From positions 60,358 to 124,357 of the forward strand of contig JAILPZ010000062.1 of NCBI GenBank assembly GCA_024699225.1: a stretch of DNA of 64,000 bases, read 5' to 3'. Origin of the DNA: Sphaerochaetaceae bacterium (lineage in GTDB: Bacteria; Spirochaetota; Spirochaetia; Sphaerochaetales; Sphaerochaetaceae). Below the pieces are notes generated by a model. That model had not been told where the DNA came from. It saw nothing but the letters and a program-made list of their open reading frames with translations, and made no database searches. Each line of letters opens with the position of its first letter. Position 1 is the first letter of the stretch. The translations under genes and the position numbers were made by a program. This document shows positions 1-10,269 of this stretch, piece after piece.

Positions 1-42
1 CAAAGAATATTCTTAATGTAATGTAATAATCAGGTATTAATT

Positions 43-708
43 ATGCTTGAGAAGAACAGACACCATACTTTAATGATACTCATTATTGTTCTGGTGTCTG
101 TTTTTTTATTTATCTCCTGCGGTGAACCGACATTCTGTGAATTAACCGGAATATCCATTACTGCATCTTCAAATACAGCGTTTTCTGTTTCCGGTACAGA
201 TGAGGACTTGTCTTTGATAGAGCAGGGCCCGGGCTTGATTCTCTGCTACTATATTGCTACAGATACTGATAATTTCTCCAATATTGACAGTAAGGTCATA
301 TCTGCATTCAGTTCTGCTTCAAGTCCTACGCTAATTATAGGCAATTCAGACGGAGAGATTGCTGAGGTTTCTGATATAAGCGGTACTTCTGAGTCTTCAT
401 ATACTCTGTATGCTTTTTTAAACGGGACATCAGTACCGGTCAGTCCTGTATACAGTCTAAATCTTTCATCTTATGTATCCGGTACTACACTTAATGCTTC
501 CTTTACAGACGGAACTGTTGATAAAACAAACAAGACGTATTCATTCTCTGATGGAACTAATACTTATACTTTAAACTTTTCAGATGATTCTTTTGCTGCA
601 GATAAAACAATTGTTATTCTTGCAGCATTTACTTCCGGTGTCGGTGAGTTCTCAAATATTTATTGGTCATCCCTCAAACGGATAGGGTATTTTAATTATG
701 ATGATTAA
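43..708 (+). CDS. Predicted lipoprotein of unknown function
   Basis: The 221-residue product starts with charged residues and a hydrophobic stretch (about residues 9-25) ending in FISC, a lipobox with Cys26 as the likely lipidated residue, so it should be anchored in a membrane facing the periplasm or outside. The mature part is rich in Ser, Thr, Gly and Asp and looks beta-rich, with no motif I recognise. An AGG about 8 nt before the ATG is a modest ribosome site. It sits at the window edge, so its upstream context is unseen. It resembles the 26-residue-repeat lipoprotein near 11 kb in composition but has no such repeats. Function unknown. Confidence 0.75.
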   Translation: MLEKNRHHTLMILIIVLVSVFLFISCGEPTFCELTGISITASSNTAFSVSGTDEDLSLIEQGPGLILCYYIATDTDNFSNIDSKVISAFSSASSPTLIIGNSDGEIAEVSDISGTSESSYTLYAFLNGTSVPVSPVYSLNLSSYVSGTTLNASFTDGTVDKTNKTYSFSDGTNTYTLNFSDDSFAADKTIVILAAFTSGVGEFSNIYWSSLKRIGYFNYDD

Positions 709-773
709 ACTTAATCTTTTAATCTTAAATTTTGGATATAATGTATATTCTGTAAAGTAAGAGTAGGGATTTA

Positions 774-801
774 TTGAAAAATTTCAGCTAATTACTATAA
801 T
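774..801 (+). promoter_or_regulatory. Sigma-70 promoter of mazG
   Basis: TTGAAA (774-779), a 16-bp spacer and a perfect TATAAT (796-801). Transcription should start at about 808-809, which is the ATG at 809. A second perfect TATAAT at 737-742 lacks a good -35 box. Confidence 0.65.
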
Positions 802-808
802 GAGAACC

Positions 809-1633
809 ATGATTGAATATACATTGGAAAAATCAGATAACGTTAATGATTGCTTTAAGAATCTCTATGATATTGTAACTTTCCTCCGCGACCCCAAAGA
901 CGGATGCCCGTGGGATAAGGAACAGATGCCTTCAGATATTATCCGCTCCATGCAGGGAGAAATCTATGAGTATATAGATGCCCTCTCTGATAAGGATAAT
1001 TCTCATGTTTCTGAAGAACTTGGGGATGTATTTCTCAACCTTTTCCTCTTAGCCAAAATTCATGACCAGAATGGAGATTTTAAGTTAAGCTCCTGTATTA
1101 ATGACGCATGTGAAAAATATATCAGACGCCACCCTCATGTGTTTAAGGACCAGAAGCTGGATACATCTGCTGAAGTTCTGGAGAACTGGCAGAAGATTAA
1201 AAAGGATGTTGAAGGCAGAAAGGATGATGAGAAGGATTTCTTTTACAACGTAGAAAGAAATGCTCCTGAGCTTGAAAGATGCTATAAAATCTCAAAAAAG
1301 GCTGCAAAGGTTGGTTTTGAATGGCCTGATGTTGATGGTGTCTATGATAAGGTCCAGGAAGAGATAAATGAGGTAAAAGAAGCTAAGAGCAAGGAAGAAA
1401 TTACAGATGAACTTGGAGATGTACTCTTCTCTGTTGTAAATCTCTGCCGTTTCATGCATGTAAAGCCTCAGGATGCTCTTCAGAGTGCAAACAGAAAGTT
1501 CATATTACGTTTTAACAGACTTTACAATAATTTACAGAGAGACGGAAAAGATATGGAAAGCCTCAGTGCTGAAGAATGGGATAACTACTGGAACGAGGCT
1601 AAAAATCAGACAGATACAGCTGTTCACGGGTGA
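809..1633 (+). CDS. mazG: Nucleoside triphosphate pyrophosphohydrolase MazG
   Basis: MazG hydrolyses (d)NTPs to NMP and pyrophosphate, clearing non-canonical nucleotides or modulating the stringent response. The protein has the tandem arrangement of long MazG enzymes: an N-terminal unit with DPKDGCPWDKEQ and EELGDVFLNL, and a C-terminal unit with DELGDVLFSVVNL; the acidic EExxD-type residues bind Mg2+. I chose the ATG at 809 rather than the in-frame ATG at 800 because the -10 box covers 796-801, so only 809 would lie in the transcript; it would then be leaderless (274 residues). The 3' end overlaps the convergent radical SAM gene by 35 nt. Confidence 0.93.
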   Translation: MIEYTLEKSDNVNDCFKNLYDIVTFLRDPKDGCPWDKEQMPSDIIRSMQGEIYEYIDALSDKDNSHVSEELGDVFLNLFLLAKIHDQNGDFKLSSCINDACEKYIRRHPHVFKDQKLDTSAEVLENWQKIKKDVEGRKDDEKDFFYNVERNAPELERCYKISKKAAKVGFEWPDVDGVYDKVQEEINEVKEAKSKEEITDELGDVLFSVVNLCRFMHVKPQDALQSANRKFILRFNRLYNNLQRDGKDMESLSAEEWDNYWNEAKNQTDTAVHG

Positions 1634-4013
1634 TGGTACAGCTTCCGGCAATATAAAATTTACTTATATCTGAGGGGAAAAGCATCTTAAACAGGTTCTT
1701 CTCCCCTTTTGTTTTAACTGTATAAACACCGTCAGAACAACTTACTGAATAATCATCAGAGACAACTGAAAGCTTTTCTTTCAAGCAGTATTCCAGCGAA
1801 GGATCCTTTATATCCCGTATTGTATAAAGAGATCCAAGCATGTGGCTTGCCAGAGAGTATTTTTTACCGCTTTCAGGCATTTTTATATGCTGGAAGGACT
1901 TTACCTTAAAACCTTCAGAAAGTGCATTATTTAACGCAGAAACAGCCTCTGCATTTATCTGGGATACAGGAAGCTCAGTAAGAAGCAGTTCATTTAAGCC
2001 GCTGACTCCCATAGTAACAGGATTCAGAAATTCCATCTTTGGCTTAGGGTTAAAGCCCTGAGTATAAAGAACATCAAGAGATGAACGCTGGAAGGCCATT
2101 TCAAAATGCCTCATAACAGCAATATGCGAGCTGTAAAGGGCTTTTCCTGTCTTCTCATAGGTAAAGATAACCTGTTCATACTTCTCCTGAGGTTTTTCGT
2201 ATTTTTCCAGAGAGTCAAAGTCAAAACTGCTGTTATCTGCCCTTATAACATCAACGTCCTTAGCTGCACATACTCCGCAGTTATGAGTACAGTTTTCTGT
2301 GCAGACAGATGTTAATTCCCTGTTCTGAGCCTTCTTCCATTCCTTAAGAAGGAAGGCTTTTGAAACGTTCATGGAGACACTGTCCCAGGGAAGTGTTTCA
2401 TTTTCATCAAAGCCGTTTTTAAAATTGTAGTTTAAATCGCTTATAGCCTGCTGCCATTTTTCAAGTGAGAAGTGATCTGACCAGGCATCCATTCGGCACC
2501 CAAGTTCATAAGCCCTCTGAATAAGGTCGGCGCATTCAAAGCCTCCGCGGGATACTACACCTTCAATATAGGAAACAGACGGCTCATGATAAGAGACCTT
2601 AATTCCGGGAATGGCAGCCATAAGAGCCCTCTTTATGCTCTTTAAGTGTTCTGCTGACTCCTCCATTCCCATCTGCTGAGCCCACTGAAATGATGTATGG
2701 GCCTTGGGAATAAAGGTTCCTATATTGATATTCATATTAATCTTGGTTTCAGTTCTTATCCTGGAGAGAAAAGAAACAATACTCTGCTGTTCAGTCTGTC
2801 TGTCCACAATGGGAAGACCTGTCATGAAGTAGAACTTAGCAAGTTTCCAGCCTCTTGCCCTTGCCTCTTTGATAATCTCTATAACCTGCTCTACCGGAAC
2901 TTCCTTGTTCATGCTTCTCTGATCAAGAATATCCGGAGTTTCAATTGCAAAAGTAAGACCGCTCTTTCTTACCTCGGCAAGCTGTTCAAGAATATCCAGA
3001 GAAAATGAACTTACCTTAAGGGACGGAAGGGAAAATGAAACTCCACGGCTCTTAAATGAAAGATTTAAGGCCTTAATCAGAAGATCCAGATCCGGATAGT
3101 CTCCTGATGAGAGGGATGAAAGAGTAATCTCATCATAGCCAAACTGCTCAATATTCTGCCTTACAAGTTCATATACACGTTTAAGATTTCTCTGTCTGAA
3201 CGGCTTGTAATACTGACCTGCGTGGCAGAATCTGCATCCGTTGGGACAGCCTCTCATAATTTCCACTGTTCCATGGTCCTGGGCAACCTGGAAAGAAGGG
3301 ACTACTGCATGTTCAAGACGAGGGCTTTCCCTGTCTGTTCCAAAGGTTGTATCAACAGCCCTCTTTGTTATTTCTTTCTTTCCTTCATACCAGAGGCACT
3401 TAATACTCTTAAGAGCTTCAATTCTTTCACTTCTGCTCTTGTATTTTCCTATTGTCTTTATAATGTTTGCAAAATCAGTTTCAGCCTCACCTATATAGAT
3501 AAAGTCAAAGAACTTTGCAAAAGGAGCCGGGTTGGTAGATGCAGGGCCTCCTGCAATTACTACAGGGTCTGTTTCAACCCTGTCCTTCTTATCAAGTGCA
3601 ACACCGCCTAAATCAAGAACCTGAAGAATGTTTGTAGCACAAAGCTCATAACCTATGGAGATACCGAGCATGTCCAGTTTGTTTACAGGAAAATGGTCTC
3701 TTATGGTAAATAGCGGTATGTTTTTCTTTCTCAGTAAAGCTTCAAAGTCTTCAGTTACTGCAAAGACTCTGTCACAGTATGCGCCTTCTACTCTGTTGAT
3801 TATGTCATATATGATTCTTATGGCATTATTTGACATGCCTATTTCATACAGATCGGGGAAACACATGGCACATTTGATGTTGCCTTCTTCATAATGGGTT
3901 TTTCCCGTGACAAACTCACTTCCGAAGTATCTGGCAGGATTATCTGTTTCAAGAAGTTCAGGTCTCAGGAGTTCTTCAAGATCTGTAAGTCTTCCGTATT
4001 TGTCAAATTTCAT
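1599..4013 (-). CDS. TIGR03960-type radical SAM protein fused to DUF2344
   Basis: The 804-residue protein carries the radical SAM cluster motif CPNGCRFC (Cys256, Cys260, Cys263), preceded by a region of the B12-binding-like type and followed by a TIM-barrel SAM domain. The last ~200 residues, starting near a FTYEKTGKALYSSH segment, match the DUF2344 (TIGR03936) family, often a separate neighbouring gene; here the two are fused. The biochemical role of this family is not established; elsewhere it often sits near RNase E/G and ribosomal protein genes. A Cys-rich patch (CTENCTHNCGVC) between the domains could hold a second cluster. It overlaps the upstream TPR lipoprotein gene by 11 nt, so the two are probably cotranscribed. 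Confidence 0.85.
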   Translation of the reverse strand: MKFDKYGRLTDLEELLRPELLETDNPARYFGSEFVTGKTHYEEGNIKCAMCFPDLYEIGMSNNAIRIIYDIINRVEGAYCDRVFAVTEDFEALLRKKNIPLFTIRDHFPVNKLDMLGISIGYELCATNILQVLDLGGVALDKKDRVETDPVVIAGGPASTNPAPFAKFFDFIYIGEAETDFANIIKTIGKYKSRSERIEALKSIKCLWYEGKKEITKRAVDTTFGTDRESPRLEHAVVPSFQVAQDHGTVEIMRGCPNGCRFCHAGQYYKPFRQRNLKRVYELVRQNIEQFGYDEITLSSLSSGDYPDLDLLIKALNLSFKSRGVSFSLPSLKVSSFSLDILEQLAEVRKSGLTFAIETPDILDQRSMNKEVPVEQVIEIIKEARARGWKLAKFYFMTGLPIVDRQTEQQSIVSFLSRIRTETKINMNINIGTFIPKAHTSFQWAQQMGMEESAEHLKSIKRALMAAIPGIKVSYHEPSVSYIEGVVSRGGFECADLIQRAYELGCRMDAWSDHFSLEKWQQAISDLNYNFKNGFDENETLPWDSVSMNVSKAFLLKEWKKAQNRELTSVCTENCTHNCGVCAAKDVDVIRADNSSFDFDSLEKYEKPQEKYEQVIFTYEKTGKALYSSHIAVMRHFEMAFQRSSLDVLYTQGFNPKPKMEFLNPVTMGVSGLNELLLTELPVSQINAEAVSALNNALSEGFKVKSFQHIKMPESGKKYSLASHMLGSLYTIRDIKDPSLEYCLKEKLSVVSDDYSVSCSDGVYTVKTKGEKNLFKMLFPSDISKFYIAGSCTITREQLYLSDF
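1674..1714 (+). terminator. Candidate intrinsic terminator of mazG inside the opposing gene
   Basis: GGGGAAAAG (1674-1682) pairs with CTTCTCCCC (1698-1706) with one mismatch and a 15-nt loop, followed by TTTTGTTTT. It lies within the C-terminal coding part of the radical SAM gene on the other strand. Confidence 0.45.
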
Positions 4014-4806
4014 CTTTAATCAGTTCCTTAAGTTCCGGATCTTCAGGGTTAAGTTCATATGCCTTTTTATAACAGGCCTGTGCATCTGTAACATCAAATA
4101 TTCTTGTAAGGAATCTTCCCCTGATTTTATAAATTGCAGAAAGTTTTACGTTATCTGAGGTATAGAAACTGTCAAGGAGCATCTTATCCGTAATATCCAC
4201 ACCCTCAAGTACACTGTCTTCCGTAAGGTTCTCATATTCTGAGAAAGTCTGAAGAAGTTCAAGATAGAGGGCTTTCTGTTCCTGATTAAGATTTGGAAGC
4301 CAGGCTTTAAGGAAGGCCATAACATAATCAGGTTCAACAGGATAATTTACAATAAGGGTAATAAAATCAGAGACATTAAGAGATTCTGAGAGGTAATCAG
4401 AAAGAATGACCTTTGCCCTCTCATAATCACCCATGTTTGCATAGGATTTATAGATGGTAATCTGGGCCTTAACTCCGTCCGAGGGTCTTAAAAGAAGAAC
4501 ATTCAGTACGTCAGAGAACTTTAAGTCAATAAAAAGGTTTGAAGCAAATTCACGCTCATCTGAGGATGAAGCTAAGATCATGTAAAGAAGAATGCTTTCT
4601 CTTGCATCTTCCTTTCTTCCCATGGAGTTAAGTGTTTTTGCCTTTAATAGATAGTCTTCCTTGTCCGGATTATCCTTTGCTTCCAGGATTTCAAGGGCTT
4701 CCTGATACTTTCCGCTGCTGTATGCTCTTTCAGCCTTGTTACAGGAAGATAAGGCAAGAAGACAAAAAACAAGGAGGACTGCTGTGCAAAATTTCTTAAG
4801 CTTCAC
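4003..4806 (-). CDS. TPR-containing lipoprotein
   Basis: 267 residues with a signal peptide ending in the lipobox LSSC (Cys22). The mature protein is helical, with TPR-like segments at both ends: AERAYSSGKYQEALEIL just after the Cys, and AQACYKKAYELNPEDPE at the C-terminus. Such lipoproteins usually act as periplasmic scaffolds; nothing indicates its partner. It is too divergent to call BamD with confidence. It lies 26 nt after the RNase P RNA and overlaps the radical SAM gene downstream. A GGAGGATATG context at the start gives a good ribosome site. Confidence 0.8.
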   Translation of the reverse strand: MKLKKFCTAVLLVFCLLALSSCNKAERAYSSGKYQEALEILEAKDNPDKEDYLLKAKTLNSMGRKEDARESILLYMILASSSDEREFASNLFIDLKFSDVLNVLLLRPSDGVKAQITIYKSYANMGDYERAKVILSDYLSESLNVSDFITLIVNYPVEPDYVMAFLKAWLPNLNQEQKALYLELLQTFSEYENLTEDSVLEGVDITDKMLLDSFYTSDNVKLSAIYKIRGRFLTRIFDVTDAQACYKKAYELNPEDPELKELIKDEI

Positions 4807-4832
4807 ATATCCTCCTTCAAAAAATAATAAAA

Positions 4833-5160
4833 GGTCTTTTATAAGCCGGGTTCTGTTTATGCAATCATCTATCTGGATTTTCAGTTACCTGAAAACTCTA
4901 GCACCCTACCCGCATGTTATGGAAGGACATGTCCACATGCTTCTTGGGCTTGCCACTGACGAGGTTTACAATGCGAAGACCATTACTGCTCTTCCGGTGG
5001 TCTCTTACACCCCCATTTCACCCTTACCGGAAAACCGGCGGTATATTTTCTGTTGCACTCTCTGTTGCCTTACGGCACCCGGTCGTTAGCCGGCATCATT
5101 GTCCTGGTGGCCCGGACTTTCCTCTCATTGATAAATCAACAAGCGATTGCGTGAAAAACC
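4833..5160 (-). ncRNA. rnpB: RNase P RNA (bacterial type)
   Basis: This RNA is the catalytic part of RNase P, which makes tRNA 5' ends. On the minus strand it contains the conserved GAGGAAAGTCCGGGC near the 5' end, CCGGTAAGGGTGAAA in the middle, the AGGGTGCTAGAG segment, and ACAGAACCCGGCTTAT near the 3' end. The termini were set by the P1 helix: GGTTTTT at the 5' end pairs with AAAAGACC at the 3' end with one G-U pair. It starts only 9 nt after the stop codon of the zinc-ribbon gene, where I find a poor -10 (GATTAT, 5166-5171) and no -35 box, so it may be processed from the dnaG-rpoD operon transcript. Confidence 0.95.
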
Positions 5161-5169
5161 TTAAAATAA

Positions 5170-5991
5170 TCAGTCTTCAAAAAGATTATCATCACTTGAG
5201 ATGAAGTCAGAAGCTGTCTCTGCTCCTTCTTCCTCATCAGCATGAATATCTCCGTGAACAGCGTTATCAAACTTCTCGTCTTCTTCAGATGGTTCGTAAT
5301 AAAGAATACGGCTGCAATAAGGGCAGAAATGGATATCTTCATCCTTTCTTACATCATTTGCAAACTGCTGCGGAAGTTCCATGTGACAACCCTGACAGAT
5401 AATACCATGAATAGGTACAACACCTACTCCACCCTTGTTGCGGATAATTCTCTCAAACTTAAAGAGAAGGTTCTTGGAAAGATCCTTTGAAAGCTCATCC
5501 TTCTTACCCTTAATATCCTCAAGAATCTGGTTCTGCTCAGCAATAAGAGAATCCTTCTTCTCAGTTTCCTCTTCAACTTCCTGAGTCTGGGAAGCAACAA
5601 TATCTGCACTGACCTGAAGCTTAAGCTGAAGTTCCTCAAGGTACTTCTTTCTTGCATTATAAACCTTGAGAAGGTTCTGCTCTGAAGCCTTGGCCTGCTC
5701 AATTTCCTGGGCAAGGTTCTCATACTCTCTTGAGAGAGTTGTAAGCTCCATCTGCTTTTCCTTAGCTTCCTTGGTCTGACCTGCTTCAATGTATCTCTTA
5801 TAGATGTCTTCAACTTCTGCGCTTAAAGACTCACATTTGTTGCTGAGATCAAGGTAATCAAGCTTTGTCTTCTGTAGAACAGCTTCCTTATCATTAAGGT
5901 CCCTGGGAATATCCTTGATTTTGTCTTCAATCTCGAACATCTGTGCGAGAACTTTCTGAAGTTCAATCAGTGTATCGTAATTAATGGTCAT
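5170..5991 (-). CDS. Coiled-coil protein with C4 zinc ribbon (CdsZ/TP0494-like)
   Basis: 273 residues: a long Glu/Lys/Gln-rich coiled coil (about 10-180) and a C-terminal zinc ribbon with CQGC (Cys199/202) and CPYC (Cys223/226). Proteins of this design follow rpoD in treponemes and occur widely in bacteria; related ones have been proposed to act on nucleic acids or transcripts, but the function is not settled. It starts 15 nt after rpoD behind a GGAGGCG-like ribosome site, so it belongs to the dnaG-rpoD operon. The acidic tail contains EEDEKFDNAVHGD and EEEGAE. Confidence 0.85.
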   Translation of the reverse strand: MTINYDTLIELQKVLAQMFEIEDKIKDIPRDLNDKEAVLQKTKLDYLDLSNKCESLSAEVEDIYKRYIEAGQTKEAKEKQMELTTLSREYENLAQEIEQAKASEQNLLKVYNARKKYLEELQLKLQVSADIVASQTQEVEEETEKKDSLIAEQNQILEDIKGKKDELSKDLSKNLLFKFERIIRNKGGVGVVPIHGIICQGCHMELPQQFANDVRKDEDIHFCPYCSRILYYEPSEEDEKFDNAVHGDIHADEEEGAETASDFISSDDNLFED

Positions 5992-6006
5992 TTCGCCTCC
6001 ACCTTA

Positions 6007-7998
6007 TTATACATAATCCTTGAGTTTCTTGGCTCTCTTCGGATGTCTGAGTCTCCTCAGAGCCTTTGCCTCAATCTGTCTGATTCTTTCTCTTGTGACT
6101 TCAAAATACAACCCAACTTCTTCCAATGTCAATGAGTATCCGTCTTCAAGTCCAAAACGCATCTTGAGAACCTCCTGTTCTCTCGGAGGAAGGGTTGCAA
6201 GAACGTCTTTAAGCTCTTCCTGAAGAAGGGCAAATGAAGTCTGTGTTGCAGGATTCTCAACATCCTTATCTTCAATGAAGTCTGATAAGAGTGAATCCTC
6301 TTCTTCTCCAACAGGAGTTTCAAGGCTGATAGGTTCCCTTGCAACGTTCTTGACTGTCTTAACCTTACTTACAGGCCAGCCGAGTTTGTGTGCAATCTCC
6401 TCGTCAGTCGGTTCTCTTCCAAGTGTCTGCATGAGTGCTCTCTGCTCTCTTACAACCTTGTTGATCTGTTCTATCATATGGACAGGAACTCTGATTGTTC
6501 TTGCCTGGTCACTTATACTTCTTGTAATGGCCTGTCTGATCCACCAGGTAGCGTATGTGGAGAACTTGTAGCCCTTTCTGTACTCGAACTTTTCTACGGC
6601 CTTAATCAGGCCAATGTTACCCTCCTGGATCAGGTCAAAGAAATGCAGGCCTCTGTTTGTGTATTTTTTGGCAATAGAAACAACAAGTCTGAGGTTGGCC
6701 TGTATAAGGCGGTCCTTGGCAGCCTTGAGCATGGTCATGCCGGCCTTGATCTCCTGACACTGCTGGAGAATAACATCACAATCATCCTCAAATTCAAATT
6801 CAATGTTACGAATCTGTCTGAGAGTGTTCTGGTAGTTGGTAGTAAGCTCTCTGATGGTCTCAAAAGACATGCCAAGCTTTTCTTCAACAACAGGGCGCTT
6901 GCTTGCTGTAGAAAGATCTCTTGCAAGCTGTCTGGCCTCTCTTGTACCTGTTATCTGAAGTTTGGCTTCAATTATTCTTCTGTTGTTCTTAAGCTCGTTA
7001 ATATCATGCTCTGCCTGAAGGAATTTGTCTGTAAACATGGTAATTTCTTCCGGCTGAAGTTCAATATTTCCGAGTTTCTTAAGAAGTACGTTCTTTTTCT
7101 TTACAAGCTCATCACTGTTAAGAACTTCCTCACCGGAGGCAAGCTTCTTCTGTTTGAGCTCAATATAGGATTTTAACTGACCCTGAATTTCCTTAAGAGC
7201 ATCCTTGTAGAAGGTAACATATCTCTTCTGCTCCTGGATAAGTTCTTTCTGGTCCTTGGCGTTAAAGTCTTCTGCTTCTTCATACTTGGTATTGAGCTTG
7301 ATAAGGATTTTTTCAAAGCAGGAAATCATGATACCTGATTTCTTGATAACTTCCTTAATCCTGAAAGCGCCCTCTTCCATCTGCTTGGAAAGATTAACTT
7401 CTTCCTCTGCAGTAAGAAGATTTTCCTTACCGATTTCACGAAGATAAAGTCTAATCGGATCATCAGAGCCGCCATCTCCCTTATCAATGCTGAGAATGTG
7501 GGATTTCTGTACGGAATGCTCAACATCTTCATCAATATTGGGTATGGAATCAATTGAAGATGAGTTTTCATCAAAATTCTCTAAAATAAAGCTCTTTGTA
7601 TAGGAAGATTTGTCATTTAGCTGCTCCTCTTCCTCATCTATATCATCTTCGTCTTCTTCGTTTTCATTATCTATGGAGTTAAGCTCTTCATCAGTAGGTT
7701 CGTCGTCAACAGAAAGAAGATCCTCATCATCTCCCTCGTCGTCCAGAAGTTCATCTTCTTCCTCTTCTTCCATATCTTCAGAGGTTGGACTGTCGGGAAA
7801 ATCTTCCAGTTCATCAGATACTTCTGATACAAGCAGGCCCTGTTTCTCAAGCTGATTCTTAAAATATTCAAAATCTTCATCTGTATTTACATGAATACTT
7901 TCAAGAAACTCTTTCAGGTCTGTTGTAGTAAACTGGTTTTCATTCTTTGCCGAATAAATCAGTCTGTCCAATATTTCCTTTCTTTCTTCGTTTTCCAT
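6007..7998 (-). CDS. rpoD: Primary sigma factor RpoD (sigma-70)
   Basis: The housekeeping sigma factor that directs RNA polymerase to -35/-10 promoters. The C-terminal half has all conserved regions: region 2 ([42 protein letters not shown]), a complete region 3 ([11 protein letters not shown]) and region 4 ([20 protein letters not shown]). The N-terminal 150 residues hold a strongly acidic tract (repeated D/E runs, about residues 62-106) in place of a typical region 1.1, followed by a large non-conserved region. Its ATG overlaps the dnaG stop in a TGATG junction, so translation is coupled. 663 residues, within the family range. Confidence 0.97.
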   Translation of the reverse strand: MENEERKEILDRLIYSAKNENQFTTTDLKEFLESIHVNTDEDFEYFKNQLEKQGLLVSEVSDELEDFPDSPTSEDMEEEEEDELLDDEGDDEDLLSVDDEPTDEELNSIDNENEEDEDDIDEEEEQLNDKSSYTKSFILENFDENSSSIDSIPNIDEDVEHSVQKSHILSIDKGDGGSDDPIRLYLREIGKENLLTAEEEVNLSKQMEEGAFRIKEVIKKSGIMISCFEKILIKLNTKYEEAEDFNAKDQKELIQEQKRYVTFYKDALKEIQGQLKSYIELKQKKLASGEEVLNSDELVKKKNVLLKKLGNIELQPEEITMFTDKFLQAEHDINELKNNRRIIEAKLQITGTREARQLARDLSTASKRPVVEEKLGMSFETIRELTTNYQNTLRQIRNIEFEFEDDCDVILQQCQEIKAGMTMLKAAKDRLIQANLRLVVSIAKKYTNRGLHFFDLIQEGNIGLIKAVEKFEYRKGYKFSTYATWWIRQAITRSISDQARTIRVPVHMIEQINKVVREQRALMQTLGREPTDEEIAHKLGWPVSKVKTVKNVAREPISLETPVGEEEDSLLSDFIEDKDVENPATQTSFALLQEELKDVLATLPPREQEVLKMRFGLEDGYSLTLEEVGLYFEVTRERIRQIEAKALRRLRHPKRAKKLKDYV

Positions 7999-9809
7999 CA
8001 GTTATTTGTTCCCTCTGTAAATTGTGCCTTAAGGTTCATAATCTCTCTGTCCAGTTCATTTACCGTCTCAAGAAGAGAAATAAAGTCGGATGCCGGAGTT
8101 CCCTCCATCTGAGCCGTTTCTATCAGTAACTGAACATTGGCCCTCTTATCCTCCAGACGTTTCAACTTCAGATTTTTAATCACGTCATTTACAGCCTGCT
8201 CTATATTTACCGGTCTGTAAGCAACATCAGTAATTGAACCGTATGCATAATTCTTCAAATTCTCATCTGATATCATTTGTAAAAGTGTTTCCTGAGTTTT
8301 AATCTCTTCACGCTGAGCATCCTCAAGTACTGTATAAAGCATTCTGGCATTCGTATCTGTCAGAAAATTAAACTTAATTTCAGCTTTAAATCTGTCAAAC
8401 CACTGAGGATTATTCAGCAGAAGAAGCATAGATTTCAGTTCCGGGCCGGCTTTTATTTCATTTACAACAATAACAGGTTTGTCCTGACTGTCCGCTACTG
8501 CCTTTTCATTCCCACTTGAATCTTCATACTCCTGAATAATCTGTTCCTGCGAAACTCTTAAAATATCAGAAAGGTATTTGAAATAATCCTGACGCTCAAT
8601 ACTTGATTCGGTAGCGTCAAGGAAAGGTTTTACCTCCTTGAAAACAGATGACTTGCCTTTGGGCTGTCGTATATCATACATTTTTAACGCAGAATGTACA
8701 AGATAAGAGAAGCCACCTTCGGTGTTTGAACAGCTTCTTAAAAGCTCTTCAGCTCCTTTTTCCTCAAGCATTTGCGATGCATCCTTAATATTATCCTCAA
8801 ACGGTCTGATAACCCTGGTTTCAAGTCCGTTGTTCTGACAGATAATCAGGGCTTTTACGGTAGCGTTTCTGCCTGCAGCATCAGTGTCAAAAAGAAGGTT
8901 TACACGCTTACAGTATCTTTTAATCAGACGAGCCTGTTCATCTGTAAAAGCTGTTCCAAGCGGTGCTGCAGCATAGGATAAACCTGCCTGATGCAGAGAA
9001 ATTACATCAAAGTTTCCTTCACAGAGAATTATTTCTTCTCTTTTCTTTAATTCAGGTAAGCTTTCATACAGGCCAAACAGATTGTTTCTCTTACTGTATA
9101 TGGCTGTCTCTGGAGTATTAATATACTTGGCCTTGCTTTCTCCTGTTAAATCTCTTCCTCCGAAGGCTACGCAGTTTCCCCTCCAGTTTCTGATAGGAAA
9201 AAGAATTCTGTCTCTGAATAAAGGAAGATTCTCATAGTTTCTGCTAAACAGTCCTGTTTCCTTAAGAACCTCATCAGAATAGTTGTTCTTCTTCAAAAAA
9301 TCATAGAGCCAGGAAGAGTCCGCTGTAGCATAACCGAGCATGAATTTTGAAACAGTATCTGAAGAGATCTTTCTTTTTGAAAGATACTCTCTTGCATGGG
9401 AAGCTTCATTCTTGGTCATGAGGTATGAGTTAAAGCTCTTTATGATCCTGTTGTAAATATCCTGAATGGTTTTGGTTTTGTCGCTTTCACGCTTTTCATA
9501 TTCGTTTTCTTCTTTCAGAGGGACTCCGGCCTTTTCCGCCAGCAGTTTAATAGCGTCAGGAAAGCCTACATGCTCCATCTCCATGACAAAGGTAAACATA
9601 TTTCCGCTTTTACCGCAGCCAAAGCATTTGTAAAAACCTTCTCTGTCATGTACAAGAAATGACGGTGTTTTCTCACTGTGAAACGGACAGCATGCTTTAT
9701 AGTCATCAGTATTTCCCTGTTTTGTCAGGCGGACATAACTGCCAACTACTTCGCTTAATCTGAGTCTCTGTTTTACTGTTTCTACTACTGAGTCTGAATA
9801 CCTTGCCAT
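7998..9809 (-). CDS. dnaG: DNA primase DnaG
   Basis: Makes RNA primers at the replication fork in association with DnaB helicase. 603 residues. The N-terminal zinc finger shows [12 protein letters not shown] and CFGCGKSGN; the catalytic core has CVAFGGRDL and the Toprim residues EGNFDVI and DTDAAGRNA. The C-terminal helicase-interaction part is poorly conserved. The start ATG lies one base after the stop of the cysteine-cluster gene, and the stop overlaps the rpoD start, as in the macromolecular-synthesis operons of many bacteria. All operon members probably share the promoter at 10270-10298. Confidence 0.96.
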   Translation of the reverse strand: MARYSDSVVETVKQRLRLSEVVGSYVRLTKQGNTDDYKACCPFHSEKTPSFLVHDREGFYKCFGCGKSGNMFTFVMEMEHVGFPDAIKLLAEKAGVPLKEENEYEKRESDKTKTIQDIYNRIIKSFNSYLMTKNEASHAREYLSKRKISSDTVSKFMLGYATADSSWLYDFLKKNNYSDEVLKETGLFSRNYENLPLFRDRILFPIRNWRGNCVAFGGRDLTGESKAKYINTPETAIYSKRNNLFGLYESLPELKKREEIILCEGNFDVISLHQAGLSYAAAPLGTAFTDEQARLIKRYCKRVNLLFDTDAAGRNATVKALIICQNNGLETRVIRPFEDNIKDASQMLEEKGAEELLRSCSNTEGGFSYLVHSALKMYDIRQPKGKSSVFKEVKPFLDATESSIERQDYFKYLSDILRVSQEQIIQEYEDSSGNEKAVADSQDKPVIVVNEIKAGPELKSMLLLLNNPQWFDRFKAEIKFNFLTDTNARMLYTVLEDAQREEIKTQETLLQMISDENLKNYAYGSITDVAYRPVNIEQAVNDVIKNLKLKRLEDKRANVQLLIETAQMEGTPASDFISLLETVNELDREIMNLKAQFTEGTNN

Positions 9810-9810
9810 T

Positions 9811-10254
9811 CTACTTCTTAAAAATTACTAAAGGTTCTGATTTTAGTCTACTATCAAGAGCTCTATTAATTTCATTCTTTGAATGAAGTTGTCCCTTATT
9901 CATACCGGGGCAGGATTTAGCTTCCTCATCCCAGGTTTCCCTGCTTTCCATAATGTGAGCCCAGAATGGATATGTTCTGCACTGCGTGGGTCTGTATTCA
10001 TAGGCTTTACAACCCTTTTCAGTAAGAAAAATGCAGTCATAGTTTTCTTTCTCCAACAGGCTTACCATATAAAATGCGCCCATATCCACGTATCGGCAAT
10101 ATGTATCTATGAATTTTTCACGAGTAAGGCCCAGACCTTCGGACATTAAAGCAACATCGGCTTCACTTAGAAATACATAACCCGGTTCTGAACTGCAGCA
10201 GTATCTGCAGCCCTGGCATGTGAATTTAAGTCCTTTCTCATAAAAACAAGCCAT
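9811..10254 (-). CDS. YkgJ-type cysteine cluster protein
   Basis: 147 residues with the CxxCxxCC cluster typical of the YkgJ/UPF0153 family (CQGCRYCC near residue 14), later a CKAYEYRPTQCRTYPFW segment and a final Cys. The family probably binds Zn2+ or an Fe-S cluster; its function is not established. It is the first gene of the dnaG-rpoD operon, with a very short predicted 5' leader (about 9 nt) after the promoter overlapping the tRNA terminator. Confidence 0.83.
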   Translation of the reverse strand: MACFYEKGLKFTCQGCRYCCSSEPGYVFLSEADVALMSEGLGLTREKFIDTYCRYVDMGAFYMVSLLEKENYDCIFLTEKGCKAYEYRPTQCRTYPFWAHIMESRETWDEEAKSCPGMNKGQLHSKNEINRALDSRLKSEPLVIFKK

Positions 10255-10269
10255 ATCTCACCCGCAGTT

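Noticed and set aside
4736-5204. ORFs across the RNase P RNA region
   Set aside because: The region has the conserved rnpB sequence and P1 pairing; the ORFs are incidental.
7610-7855. Plus-strand ORF rich in serine
   Set aside because: It is the antisense shadow of the acidic D/E tract in rpoD.
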